From a bacterium (lineage in GTDB: Bacteria; Armatimonadota; UBA5829), in assembly GCA_021371935.1 (NCBI GenBank), contig JAJFVF010000009.1, forward strand, positions 131,803 through 195,802: DNA of 64,000 nucleotides, in the 5' to 3' direction. The position numbers were made by a program, and so were the translations under genes. This document shows positions 56,703 to 64,000 of the stretch, piece after piece. Within the stretch, counting starts at the first letter, position 1. Each line of letters opens with the position of its first letter. The notes beneath the pieces were generated by a model. The model searched no databases. It saw only the letters and a list, made by a program, of their open reading frames with translations, and was not told where the DNA came from.

Positions 56703-57509
56703 ATGGGCGATTACGCAAACAAAGCGGTATATGTCGTCGAAGGGTTACTCTGCTTCTTTATACTATATAAGATTTTCTCAGCGCGGCTGGGACGTGAACT
56801 GTATATAAGACGAATAGCGGGCTTATCGGCGCTGGACGAAGCCGTCGGGCGCGCGACCGAGATGGGTAAGCCGATGCTTTTCGTGCCTGGGTTGAGCGGG
56901 CTGGACATAATAGGCCTGCAGGCAATGTCGGTCCTCTCGCATGTCACAAAGCATGCGGCAAAATACGGCACGCGGGTGATTGTTCCACTTGCGGATGCAG
57001 TGCTATATACCGTTGCCGAAGAGGTGGTAAAGGATGCCTATGCTGATGCAGGCAGACCTGAGATGTTCGACATCGATGACATCAGATACCTCTCGGGACG
57101 GCAGTTTGCCTGGGCATCGGGAGTAATTGGAATAATCTACCGCGAACAGATCGCCACAGTTTTCTACTTCGGGTACTTTGCCGCCGAAGCCCTGGTTTTA
57201 ACCGAAAACGGCCAGCAGGCCGGAGCGATTCAGATAGCGGGCACGACCGAGACGACACAGGTGCCGTTTTTGCTGGCTTCATGTGATTACACGATCATCG
57301 GTGACGAGTATTACGCCACAAGCGCATATCTTTCGAGGGAACCGACACTGTTGGGCAGCCTTGTGGGTCAGGACTGGGGCAAAATACTCATTATTGCGAT
57401 AATAATACTTGGCTCAATCACAGCCACACTCGCTCTCACCATGCCGGGCAACGCGATTGCACACTTCCTGCAATGCCACTTCTTCAAATTCTTTGGCGGA
57501 GGGCTCTAA
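56703..57509 (+). CDS. DUF6754-family membrane protein, copy 1
   Basis: 268 residues. One N-terminal helix (about 6-24), a soluble alpha/beta domain (30-225) and one C-terminal helix (about 228-250). Landmarks: RRIAGLSALDEAVGRATEMG, MLFVPGLSGLDII, SVLSHVTKHAAKYGTRVIVP, ASCDYTIIGDEYYATSAYLS. Function not known. A tandem paralogue follows. Confidence 0.85.
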   Translation: MGDYANKAVYVVEGLLCFFILYKIFSARLGRELYIRRIAGLSALDEAVGRATEMGKPMLFVPGLSGLDIIGLQAMSVLSHVTKHAAKYGTRVIVPLADAVLYTVAEEVVKDAYADAGRPEMFDIDDIRYLSGRQFAWASGVIGIIYREQIATVFYFGYFAAEALVLTENGQQAGAIQIAGTTETTQVPFLLASCDYTIIGDEYYATSAYLSREPTLLGSLVGQDWGKILIIAIIILGSITATLALTMPGNAIAHFLQCHFFKFFGGGL

Positions 57510-57661
57510 AATAAAAAATTCCCTGTTTGCAAGGAAGTACGAGCCGGGCTCACTAATTTCATACTTAATGGTCGGGATAATACACACCCGATCTAGACGT
57601 ATACACAAGTGTTGCAATTGATAATGGATACGCAACCTATGAAGTGAAGTAAGGATTATAC

Positions 57662-58468
57662 ATGGGCGATTATGCAAATGGAGCGGTCTATATAGTCGAA
57701 GGACTGCTCACGTTCTTCATTCTGTTCAAAATACTCTCCGCTCGGCGCGGACGGGAGCTTTTTATCAGGCGAATACCGGGATTGTCTGTTCTGGATGAAG
57801 CGGTTGGGCGAGCAACTGAGATGGGACGTCCAATGCTGTATGTGCCCGGCCTATGCGGGCTGGATATAGTGGGGCTTCAATCCATGGCGGTCCTTTCGCA
57901 TGTCACCAAGCATGCCGCCAAATACGGCACGCGGGTAATCGTTCCGCTTTATGACGCGGTGCTCTATACTGTTGCGGAAGAAGTCTCCAAAGATGCATAT
58001 ACGGCAGAAGGCAAGCCGGAACAGTTTAACCCGGACGACGTCAGATATCTCTCGGGGCGACAGTTTGCATATGCATCTGGAGTTATAGGGACGATGTATC
58101 GTGAGAAAGTCGCCACGATCTTCTATTGCGGGAGTTTTGCCGCAGAAGCCCTGGTAATGTCGGAAAACGGCCATAATGCGGGCGCAATCCAGATAGCGAG
58201 CCTGGCCGGGACCGTTCAAATCCCATTTTTCCTTGCCTCTTGTGATTACACGATATTCGGCGAAGAATATTATGCTGCAAGCGCATACCTCTCAAGAGAA
58301 CCTACTCTGCTGGGTTCTCTGGTCGGCCAGGACTGGGGCAAGCTCGTTATAGTAGGCATAATCATACTCGGTGCAATCACCGTCACGGTTTCTCAAGTTG
58401 TTCCGGGCAATCCGGTGGTCGAGTTTTTGCAACACAATTTCTTTAGGTTTTTCTGCAAAGGACTATAG
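57662..58468 (+). CDS. DUF6754-family membrane protein, copy 2
   Basis: 268 residues, same length and layout as copy 1 and highly similar throughout (GLSVLDEAVGRATEMG, VLSHVTKHAAKYGTRVIVP, ASCDYTIFGEEYYAASAYLS). A recent-looking tandem duplication kept at identical length suggests a heteromeric complex. GTAAGGA precedes the ATG. The 152-bp gap before it holds no recognised gene. Confidence 0.85.
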   Translation: MGDYANGAVYIVEGLLTFFILFKILSARRGRELFIRRIPGLSVLDEAVGRATEMGRPMLYVPGLCGLDIVGLQSMAVLSHVTKHAAKYGTRVIVPLYDAVLYTVAEEVSKDAYTAEGKPEQFNPDDVRYLSGRQFAYASGVIGTMYREKVATIFYCGSFAAEALVMSENGHNAGAIQIASLAGTVQIPFFLASCDYTIFGEEYYAASAYLSREPTLLGSLVGQDWGKLVIVGIIILGAITVTVSQVVPGNPVVEFLQHNFFRFFCKGL

Positions 58469-58472
58469 ATAG

Positions 58473-59294
58473 ATGCATGGCAGTTTGATGACATTTTTAA
58501 CTATGCCGCGCCACGGTTGGCAATTGGTGGCATTCATTATGGGGGTGCTGGTAGTCGGCGCAATGGCACTGTGGTTTCTGACCATGGTCCCGGCACGCCA
58601 CCGCAAGAACCTGGTCGCCGTGATCACGTTTATTGGCGGTCTGTACTATTCGCTGGAATTCTTGATTCCGCCTGCAGCCTGGCACCTGCACCCCACAAGA
58701 AACCCACTCACCGATATGCGGCCTCTGGTTGGACAGATAGTGCAGATCATATGGAGCTTTGCGCTGTTTCTGGGCATTTGGAACCTCTTCCAGTTGCACG
58801 GCAGAGCCGTAGGCAAAAGGGGGCCGGGTTGGTATAACAGTGCAGCTTTCTTCGTGGCGTTTTTCGGCATCCTCATTTCGGGGCTTATGAAGAACGCAAA
58901 TAACCATGCCGCAGACAGCATGTTCACGATACTTTTCACCGGTTTCCTCACGTCCCTTGATGCGACAATGTTCTCGTTGATCGCGTTCTATATAGTGTCG
59001 GCGGCATTCCGCGCGTTCAGAATACGCTCCACCGAATCGGTGCTGATGATGGCGGCCGCCGCAATCATTATGCTGGCTCTGGTTCCGGTAGGCGTAGTGC
59101 TGACAAATTGGCTTCCCGATACTGGTTTTCTTTCCATCTTCAGACTGGAGAAGATCGGCTATTGGCTGCTGATATGGCCGAACATGGCTGTTCAGCGAGC
59201 GATAGCCTTTGGAGTGGCAGTCGGCGCGCTGGCGATGGGACTTAGAATATGGCTGAACCTTGAGAGAGGCAGTTACTTCGACAGGCAGTTGTAA
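58473..59294 (+). CDS. Polytopic membrane protein of the DUF6754 cluster
   Basis: 273 residues with about seven transmembrane helices (for example 15-36, 47-66, 83-103, 119-140, 155-180, 188-212, 232-262). No family known to me. Follows copy 2 after 4 bp and abuts the next gene directly. Confidence 0.75.
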   Translation: MHGSLMTFLTMPRHGWQLVAFIMGVLVVGAMALWFLTMVPARHRKNLVAVITFIGGLYYSLEFLIPPAAWHLHPTRNPLTDMRPLVGQIVQIIWSFALFLGIWNLFQLHGRAVGKRGPGWYNSAAFFVAFFGILISGLMKNANNHAADSMFTILFTGFLTSLDATMFSLIAFYIVSAAFRAFRIRSTESVLMMAAAAIIMLALVPVGVVLTNWLPDTGFLSIFRLEKIGYWLLIWPNMAVQRAIAFGVAVGALAMGLRIWLNLERGSYFDRQL

Positions 59295-60146
59295 ATGAAT
59301 ATATTTGCGAAACTACAAAACATAGACAGACGTATTTTGTATCTGCTGGTGGCGCTAGTGATAATAATTCCGCTTGTGCGCAAACCTGCAAGACACCCCC
59401 GCACCATTTTCAAAGAGGTGCAGAGTGCTTATGACACGATCCAGGCAGTGCCGAACGATAAGCTCGTAATATTGTCCAGTTACTTCGATGCTGGCACGGT
59501 TGCCGAAAACGGCCCTCAGGTGGAGGCGATGATGCGGCATCTATTCAGGAAAGGCACCAAGTTTGCCACTGTCACCTGGGACCCGGTGGGAGCGGAGCTT
59601 GTCAGCAAAATCGGCAAGCAAGTGTCCGGGCAGATGCATAAGCAATATGGCCGTGACTGGGTCGATCTCGGTTACAACCCCGGCCCAATGTATGTGATCG
59701 TCAGCGGAATGGCCAAAGATTTCCAGAAGGTTATCAAGCAGGACAAATACGGCACAAAGCTTGCCGACATCTCTGCCACGAAAGATGTCAAAAGCGCCAA
59801 GCAGATCGGGACGGTTATCGAGGTGACTGCAAGCGGGACGGTGCCGGTTTGGATCGCATACTTCAATATGCCTAATAACATCCCTCTGGTCTATTGTCCG
59901 ACGGCAGTTATGGCAGCTGAGGCATATCCATATCTTGATTCCGGGCAGCTCAACGGAATGCTCAATGGAGTGATTGGTTCGGCGCAGTATGAGACGCTGT
60001 TGGGTATGGGAAATGAGGCGACATATTCATCGGCGGCATCTTGGGCGCTGTCGACGGCTCATATATTCATTATAGTGCTCCTGATTATCGGAAATATCGG
60101 CTACTTCGCCGCAAATCGGGCACGAGGAGGTCGGCGACATGGCTAA
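59295..60146 (+). CDS. Two-helix membrane protein with external alpha/beta domain
   Basis: 283 residues. N-terminal helix (about 14-28), a large alpha/beta domain (35-240, e.g. AENGPQVEAMMRHLFRKGTK) and a C-terminal helix (about 257-275). The N-terminal topology suggests the domain faces outside. Unrecognised. No spacer from the upstream gene; overlaps the next by 8 bp. Confidence 0.75.
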   Translation: MNIFAKLQNIDRRILYLLVALVIIIPLVRKPARHPRTIFKEVQSAYDTIQAVPNDKLVILSSYFDAGTVAENGPQVEAMMRHLFRKGTKFATVTWDPVGAELVSKIGKQVSGQMHKQYGRDWVDLGYNPGPMYVIVSGMAKDFQKVIKQDKYGTKLADISATKDVKSAKQIGTVIEVTASGTVPVWIAYFNMPNNIPLVYCPTAVMAAEAYPYLDSGQLNGMLNGVIGSAQYETLLGMGNEATYSSAASWALSTAHIFIIVLLIIGNIGYFAANRARGGRRHG

Positions 60147-60891
60147 TTGGATTATTGCGCATGCAAATGCGATAACGATATGGTGCGCCGCAATATCGAC
60201 TTTTGCCATCTACAGTGTGCTCTATGCTGAGAATAAATTCTACAGGTTCTTCGAGCATGTGTTCATCGGGCTTGCTTCCGGTTACAGTATGTATATTACA
60301 TGGAACGAGGTCATCTACCCGAAATGGTGGAAGCTGATGGTCAATGACGGCCAGTGGTATTGGGCATTCGCTGCGGTCCTGGGAAGCATGTTCTACTTTA
60401 TGTACAGCCGCAAACACGCCTGGGTAAGCCGGGTGATCTTCGGGTTGTTTATGGGGCTCGGCGCGGGAGGCGCATTCAGAGAGTTCTATCAGATCTACTT
60501 CCCGCAGATCGGCGCATCCATGAAGCCGGTTGTCGGCGGAGGCATGTCTGTTTGGGACACTCTGAATATAGTGATATTCTATGTGATACTCTTTGCCTCT
60601 ATGTCATACTTCTTCTTCAGCTTCGACCACAAGAGCGCTGCGATCAAGCATACGGCCATGGCCGGCAGATGGTTTCTCATGATCGGTTTCGGCGCAATGT
60701 TTGGCGCGACGGTCATGGGCAGGATGACACTCTTTATCGGACGGTTCAACTTCTTGGTCAATGACTGGTTTCCGCAGGCAAAAAGCGACTGGTCCAGCGG
60801 AATATTCAGAGCGCTTGTCAGCCTGTTTGCTCTCGCGCTGATTGTAATGATCGTTCGAGCCATCCGCAGGCCGAAGGTCAAACACGAATAG
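60139..60891 (+). CDS. Polytopic membrane protein ending the DUF6754 cluster
   Basis: 250 residues with seven or so transmembrane helices (about 9-27, 33-53, 71-89, 94-116, 138-158, 170-193, 220-240). Aromatic-rich. Overlaps the previous gene by 8 bp, using its GGAGG as ribosome site. The next gene starts 3 bp later. Confidence 0.75.
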   Translation: MANWIIAHANAITIWCAAISTFAIYSVLYAENKFYRFFEHVFIGLASGYSMYITWNEVIYPKWWKLMVNDGQWYWAFAAVLGSMFYFMYSRKHAWVSRVIFGLFMGLGAGGAFREFYQIYFPQIGASMKPVVGGGMSVWDTLNIVIFYVILFASMSYFFFSFDHKSAAIKHTAMAGRWFLMIGFGAMFGATVMGRMTLFIGRFNFLVNDWFPQAKSDWSSGIFRALVSLFALALIVMIVRAIRRPKVKHE

Positions 60892-60894
60892 CCC

Positions 60895-61581
60895 ATGTCC
60901 ATTTTCGCGATATCCGACCTGCATCTGTCTCTGGGCAAAGAGAAGCCTATGGACATCTTCGGCGATGCCTGGAGGGACCATGCAGCCAAGATCGCGGACA
61001 ACTGGGACATGGCAGTCAGCAGTGACGATACAGTGCTGCTGGCGGGTGACCTGTCATGGGCGCTGAAGTTTGAAGAGGCGACTCCCGATATCGAGTATAT
61101 TACCGCTCGGCCCGGCAGGAAAATATTGATTCGCGGAAACCATGATTACTGGTGGAGGCGCGAATCCACAAATCGCATTCAAAAGATGCTGCCCGAATCA
61201 ATCACTCTGTTGCTCGGCAGAGGGATTGTGGTGGGCGATATCGGTATAACCGGCACCCGTGGATGGAGGGTGGAAGAAGGTCAGACTGGCATAGAAGCAG
61301 GCGACCAGCGTGTGATGAAACGGGAACTGGCCTACCTGGAGCGTGGGCTGAGCGAAATACCTGACAATGTATCCAAAAAGATTGTCATGCTCCATTATCC
61401 TCCGTTCGACGCAGACCTCCAACCCAATACTTTTGCACAGGTCATAAAAGATCATGGTGTGGACATAGTCATATACGGTCATATACATTCAGGCGCGTTT
61501 ATAGAAGGTGATGTGGACGGGGTGGCATATCATCTTGCGGCTGTGGACCACACCGGTTTTAGACCACTGTTAATCATATGA
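60895..61581 (+). CDS. Cytosolic metallophosphoesterase
   Basis: 228 residues, calcineurin-like fold. Motifs ISDLHLS, LLAGDLSWA, RGNHDYWW, MLHYPPF, YGHIHSG show a full set of metal and catalytic residues, unlike the enzyme at 12920. No signal or membrane segment. Substrate unknown. Its position, 3 bp after the DUF6754 cluster, suggests co-expression. Confidence 0.92.
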   Translation: MSIFAISDLHLSLGKEKPMDIFGDAWRDHAAKIADNWDMAVSSDDTVLLAGDLSWALKFEEATPDIEYITARPGRKILIRGNHDYWWRRESTNRIQKMLPESITLLLGRGIVVGDIGITGTRGWRVEEGQTGIEAGDQRVMKRELAYLERGLSEIPDNVSKKIVMLHYPPFDADLQPNTFAQVIKDHGVDIVIYGHIHSGAFIEGDVDGVAYHLAAVDHTGFRPLLII

Positions 61582-61671
61582 ACGGGCAATTATCGGCATG
61601 CTGCTCAACGTTGTTATCATTGACGTCGCTGCGCTCTGCCTTGCCTGTGTTCGGGAGGTGAATACACTCAG

Positions 61672-62478
61672 ATGCCTTCGCATATCATACAGTCTCACCG
61701 TGGAGCAGGCGACCTGGCTCCTGAAAATACACTTCCCTCATTTGAGCTGGCATGGCGGATCGGCACAATTCCCGAGGCTGATGTGCGGTCCACAAGCGAC
61801 GGAGTGATCGTGGCGTTTCACGACGAGAACCTTGAACGGCTTGCCCCGTCTGCAGACCCTGAAATCCGGTCAAAGAGTGTCAATGATCTTGACTGGGACG
61901 TGGTCTCAAAACTTGATGTGGGTTCATATAAAGGTGAAGAGTATAAGGGTCAGCATATTCCGCGCATAAGCGAAGTGCTGGATTGTATGCAAGGCCGCAA
62001 AGACCGCATGCTGTATATGGATGTCAAGAAGGTTCCGCTGGATAAACTCGCAGCTCTTGTGCGAGAAAGAGGCGTGGACGAACAGGTAATTTTGGCTACC
62101 CCGCACTATGACGAAATACATGAATGGAAAAGACTGCTCCCCAAGTCACAGACGCTCCTGTGGAATGGCAGAGAAGAGACCCGCCTCCGCGAGCAGATGA
62201 CGGAATTGAAAAAAGCAGATTTTGCCGATATAACTCAGCTTCAGATACACGTCCATGTCCTTGACCTGAACGCATCGGAGCCATTTGATCCATCAAGTGA
62301 TTTCCTGCGTGAGGTTAGACAAGAGATACAGCCCAGGGGCATTTTGTTCCAAGTGCTTGTGATAGGCTCGGATAATCCTGAAGCATACAAAAAGCTGATG
62401 GACATCGGCATAATGTCGTTTGCGACTGATAACCCGATGGTGGCATTGAAGGTTATGAGCGAGTATAATAGTAGGTAA
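61672..62478 (+). CDS. Glycerophosphodiester phosphodiesterase
   Basis: 268 residues, no signal peptide. GDPD motifs QSHRGAGDLAPENT and VAFHDENLERL; the central metal motif E(L/I)D is changed to EADVRSTSDGVIV. The final SFATDNP strand is standard. Probably acts in the cytosol on glycerophospholipid head-group products. GGAGGTG lies 11 bp upstream. Only distantly related to the secreted protein at 53839. Confidence 0.9.
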   Translation: MPSHIIQSHRGAGDLAPENTLPSFELAWRIGTIPEADVRSTSDGVIVAFHDENLERLAPSADPEIRSKSVNDLDWDVVSKLDVGSYKGEEYKGQHIPRISEVLDCMQGRKDRMLYMDVKKVPLDKLAALVRERGVDEQVILATPHYDEIHEWKRLLPKSQTLLWNGREETRLREQMTELKKADFADITQLQIHVHVLDLNASEPFDPSSDFLREVRQEIQPRGILFQVLVIGSDNPEAYKKLMDIGIMSFATDNPMVALKVMSEYNSR

Positions 62479-62552
62479 GCACATCCGCAGCCCATCCTCG
62501 ATATTGAATGTGTTCAAACACAGCCTTAGGTGTTGATTTGAAAGGATTTACT

Positions 62553-63614
62553 ATGCGTGCTCTCAGACTCCATGGTCCTAGAGACCTTAGAATGCACGAT
62601 GAACCTGTGCCGCAGCCTGGTCCGGGAGAGGTGCAGATACAGATCAAATCAGTTGGAATTTGTGCGTCCGATCTGCACTATTATCGTGATGGACGGATCG
62701 GCTCCACAGCCATTACTGCACCGATAGTAATGGGGCATGAAGCATCCGGTGTCATTACGGCGCTTGGGGCGGGAGTCGATTCGCTGAGGGTCGGTGACAG
62801 GGTCGCCATCGAACCTGCTAAGCCATGCGGCAAGTGCGTTTACTGCAAGTCAGGCCACTTCAATGTCTGTCGTGACGTTCAGTTTTTCGGGACTCCACCG
62901 GTTGACGGTTGCCTTCGCGACTATATTGCCTGGCCTGCAAAACTGGCTCTCAAGGTCCCGGACGCTCTGACTTTTGATGAGGCTGCCATGGTGGAGCCTC
63001 TCGCGGTGGGTGTTTATGCAGTTGAACTGGCCTCTCCGGTTGCCGGCAACACGATCATGATCCTTGGCAGTGGCGCCATAGGGTTATCGGTTTTGCAGGC
63101 GGCGAAGGTGGCTGGAGTCGGAAAAATAATTGTGACGGACCCTGTGCCGGAAAGACGAAAACTTGCGCTCGAGTTGGGAGCCGATGCTGCGCTCGACCCC
63201 GGCACAATTGATATAGAACAAGAGGTAGAGCGGCTGACCGATTGCCGTGGTGTGGATACAGCCTTTGAGTGCGCCGGTGTGCCGGAGACACTGATTGATG
63301 CCGGCAGGGTGGTGCACCCATTGGGGAAGGTAGTGGTAGTAGGAATACCGGACGAAGATAAATATTTTTTTGAGGCTTCCAACGCCAGGCGCAAGCAACT
63401 TTTTGTTATTTTTGTTCGGCGCAGCAACTTGACCGCTGAAAGATCAATCGAGCTGATTGCCGGTGGGAAGGTAGACGTAAAGTGCTACGGTGCACACAAT
63501 TTTACACTGGAGAGCACAGCGGATGCTATGGAATCTGCAATCACAAAAGCAGATGGTATCATAAGAGCAATTGTGAAAAGTAACCGAAACGCACACAAAA
63601 ATAACACGATCTAA
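62553..63614 (+). CDS. Zinc-dependent polyol/alcohol dehydrogenase (MDR family)
   Basis: 353 residues, NAD(P)-dependent medium-chain dehydrogenase of the sorbitol/L-iditol type. Catalytic-zinc residues in GICASDLHYY and GHEASGVI, structural-zinc cysteines CGKCVYCKSGHFNVC, and the Rossmann motif ILGSGAIGLSVLQAAK. AAAGGA lies 6 bp before this ATG, so the frame upstream (from 62508) is not used. Substrate unproven; the following GntR regulator may control sugar use. Confidence 0.93.
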   Translation: MRALRLHGPRDLRMHDEPVPQPGPGEVQIQIKSVGICASDLHYYRDGRIGSTAITAPIVMGHEASGVITALGAGVDSLRVGDRVAIEPAKPCGKCVYCKSGHFNVCRDVQFFGTPPVDGCLRDYIAWPAKLALKVPDALTFDEAAMVEPLAVGVYAVELASPVAGNTIMILGSGAIGLSVLQAAKVAGVGKIIVTDPVPERRKLALELGADAALDPGTIDIEQEVERLTDCRGVDTAFECAGVPETLIDAGRVVHPLGKVVVVGIPDEDKYFFEASNARRKQLFVIFVRRSNLTAERSIELIAGGKVDVKCYGAHNFTLESTADAMESAITKADGIIRAIVKSNRNAHKNNTI

Positions 63615-63636
63615 CATATCGTTGCTAAGTTTGCTA

Positions 63637-63665
63637 TTGACAAAAAGTAAATTTGAAGCAATAAT
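63637..63665 (+). promoter_or_regulatory. Promoter of the GntR regulator gene
   Basis: TTGACA (63637-63642), 17-bp spacer, AATAAT (63660-63665), about 34 bp before the ATG. Confidence 0.7.
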
Positions 63666-63698
63666 ACATAATAGTGCATATAATAATGGTGGCAATTG

Positions 63699-64000
63699 AT
63701 GAATAATACAACTGAACAGGTTATTGAAAACAAGCAGACAACTTCTGAATATGCCTATATTAGGCTTCGTAATATGATAGAATCCGGCGAACTAAAGCCG
63801 GGAATGAGATTAATACATCGCGAGCTTGCAAAAAGACTGGATACGAGCAATATACCGATAATTTTAGCAATAAGCAGATTGGAACATGATGGTTTAGTGG
63901 TATCAGTGCCGAACCATGGTGCTCAGGTGGTTGATTGGACATACGAAGAAATGGAATGTGCAATACTGATTCGTTCGCATCTTGAGCAGATGGCTGCGAA
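63699..64000 (+). CDS. GntR-family regulator, cut by window end
   Basis: The first 100 residues are present. Winged-helix region (about 15-85): AYIRLRNMIESGELKPGMRL, RELAKRLDTSNIPI, LEHDGLVVSVPNHGAQVV, then the FadR/FCD-type opening WTYEEMECAILIRSHLEQMA. It likely binds a metabolite in the missing C-terminal domain. GGTGG precedes the ATG by 6 bp. Confidence 0.85.
   Translation, partial: MNNTTEQVIENKQTTSEYAYIRLRNMIESGELKPGMRLIHRELAKRLDTSNIPIILAISRLEHDGLVVSVPNHGAQVVDWTYEEMECAILIRSHLEQMAA

Overview
This 64-kb chromosomal window is most simply read as coming from an uncultured bacterium of or near the Armatimonadota. That placement is inference. It rests on the accB-accC-nusB-folD block, the single DUF1559-style pseudopilin whose C-terminus carries an AxDGHA motif, a cluster of DUF6754 membrane proteins, very large secreted repeat proteins, and moderate GC with purine-rich Shine-Dalgarno sites. 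No rRNA, tRNA, CRISPR array, intact transposase or replication origin was recognised.

Layout. 1-17 kb is mostly housekeeping: a Cys-rich membrane protein, biotin carboxyl carrier and biotin carboxylase (separated by a pseudopilin-like gene), NusB, FolD, a zinc-ribbon/TPR protein, a YHS protein, CstA under a promoter embedded in a perfect inverted repeat, a PepF-type oligopeptidase, a stand-alone AICAR transformylase behind a clear ZTP riboswitch, a sugar isomerase-like protein, a metallophosphoesterase, a glycoside-hydrolase-like protein and a rhomboid-TPR fusion. 17-34 kb is accessory: a secreted beta-protein, a 2320-residue beta-helix/RHS protein with a variable C-terminal tip, six small membrane-anchored paralogues, an orphan RHS core-plus-tip cassette sharing a 182-bp near-identical segment with the big gene, and a second RHS-type protein with a C39-like domain that ends before any core or tip. 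34-38 kb holds a double-HTH regulator and a large restriction-methylation enzyme.

38-49 kb contains FtsH (preceded by a cyclic-di-GMP-I riboswitch), a PHP phosphoesterase, an immunity-like protein divergent from an HTH/ImmA pair, an AI-2E family transporter, two secreted M48 proteases, a GNAT acetyltransferase and an Erm-type 23S rRNA methyltransferase whose ribosome binding site lies in a hairpin. 49-55 kb holds a secreted PQQ-propeller/fibronectin protein, a glycerophosphodiesterase and a pseudopilin. 56-61 kb is a seven-gene, mostly membrane cluster with tandem DUF6754 paralogues, apparently one transcription unit ending in a metallophosphoesterase. The right end has a second glycerophosphodiesterase, a zinc alcohol/polyol dehydrogenase and the start of a GntR regulator.

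How it fits together. The most unusual locus is 17.8-33.9 kb. It has the layout of a contact-dependent RHS system in which the expressed gene and an orphan tip share a recombination-sized homology block, and each tip is followed by small paralogous membrane proteins that could be its immunity factors. Three RNA-level controls (ZTP riboswitch, c-di-GMP-I riboswitch, RBS-sequestering hairpin before erm) and a dispersed two-hairpin repeat are the other standout signals.
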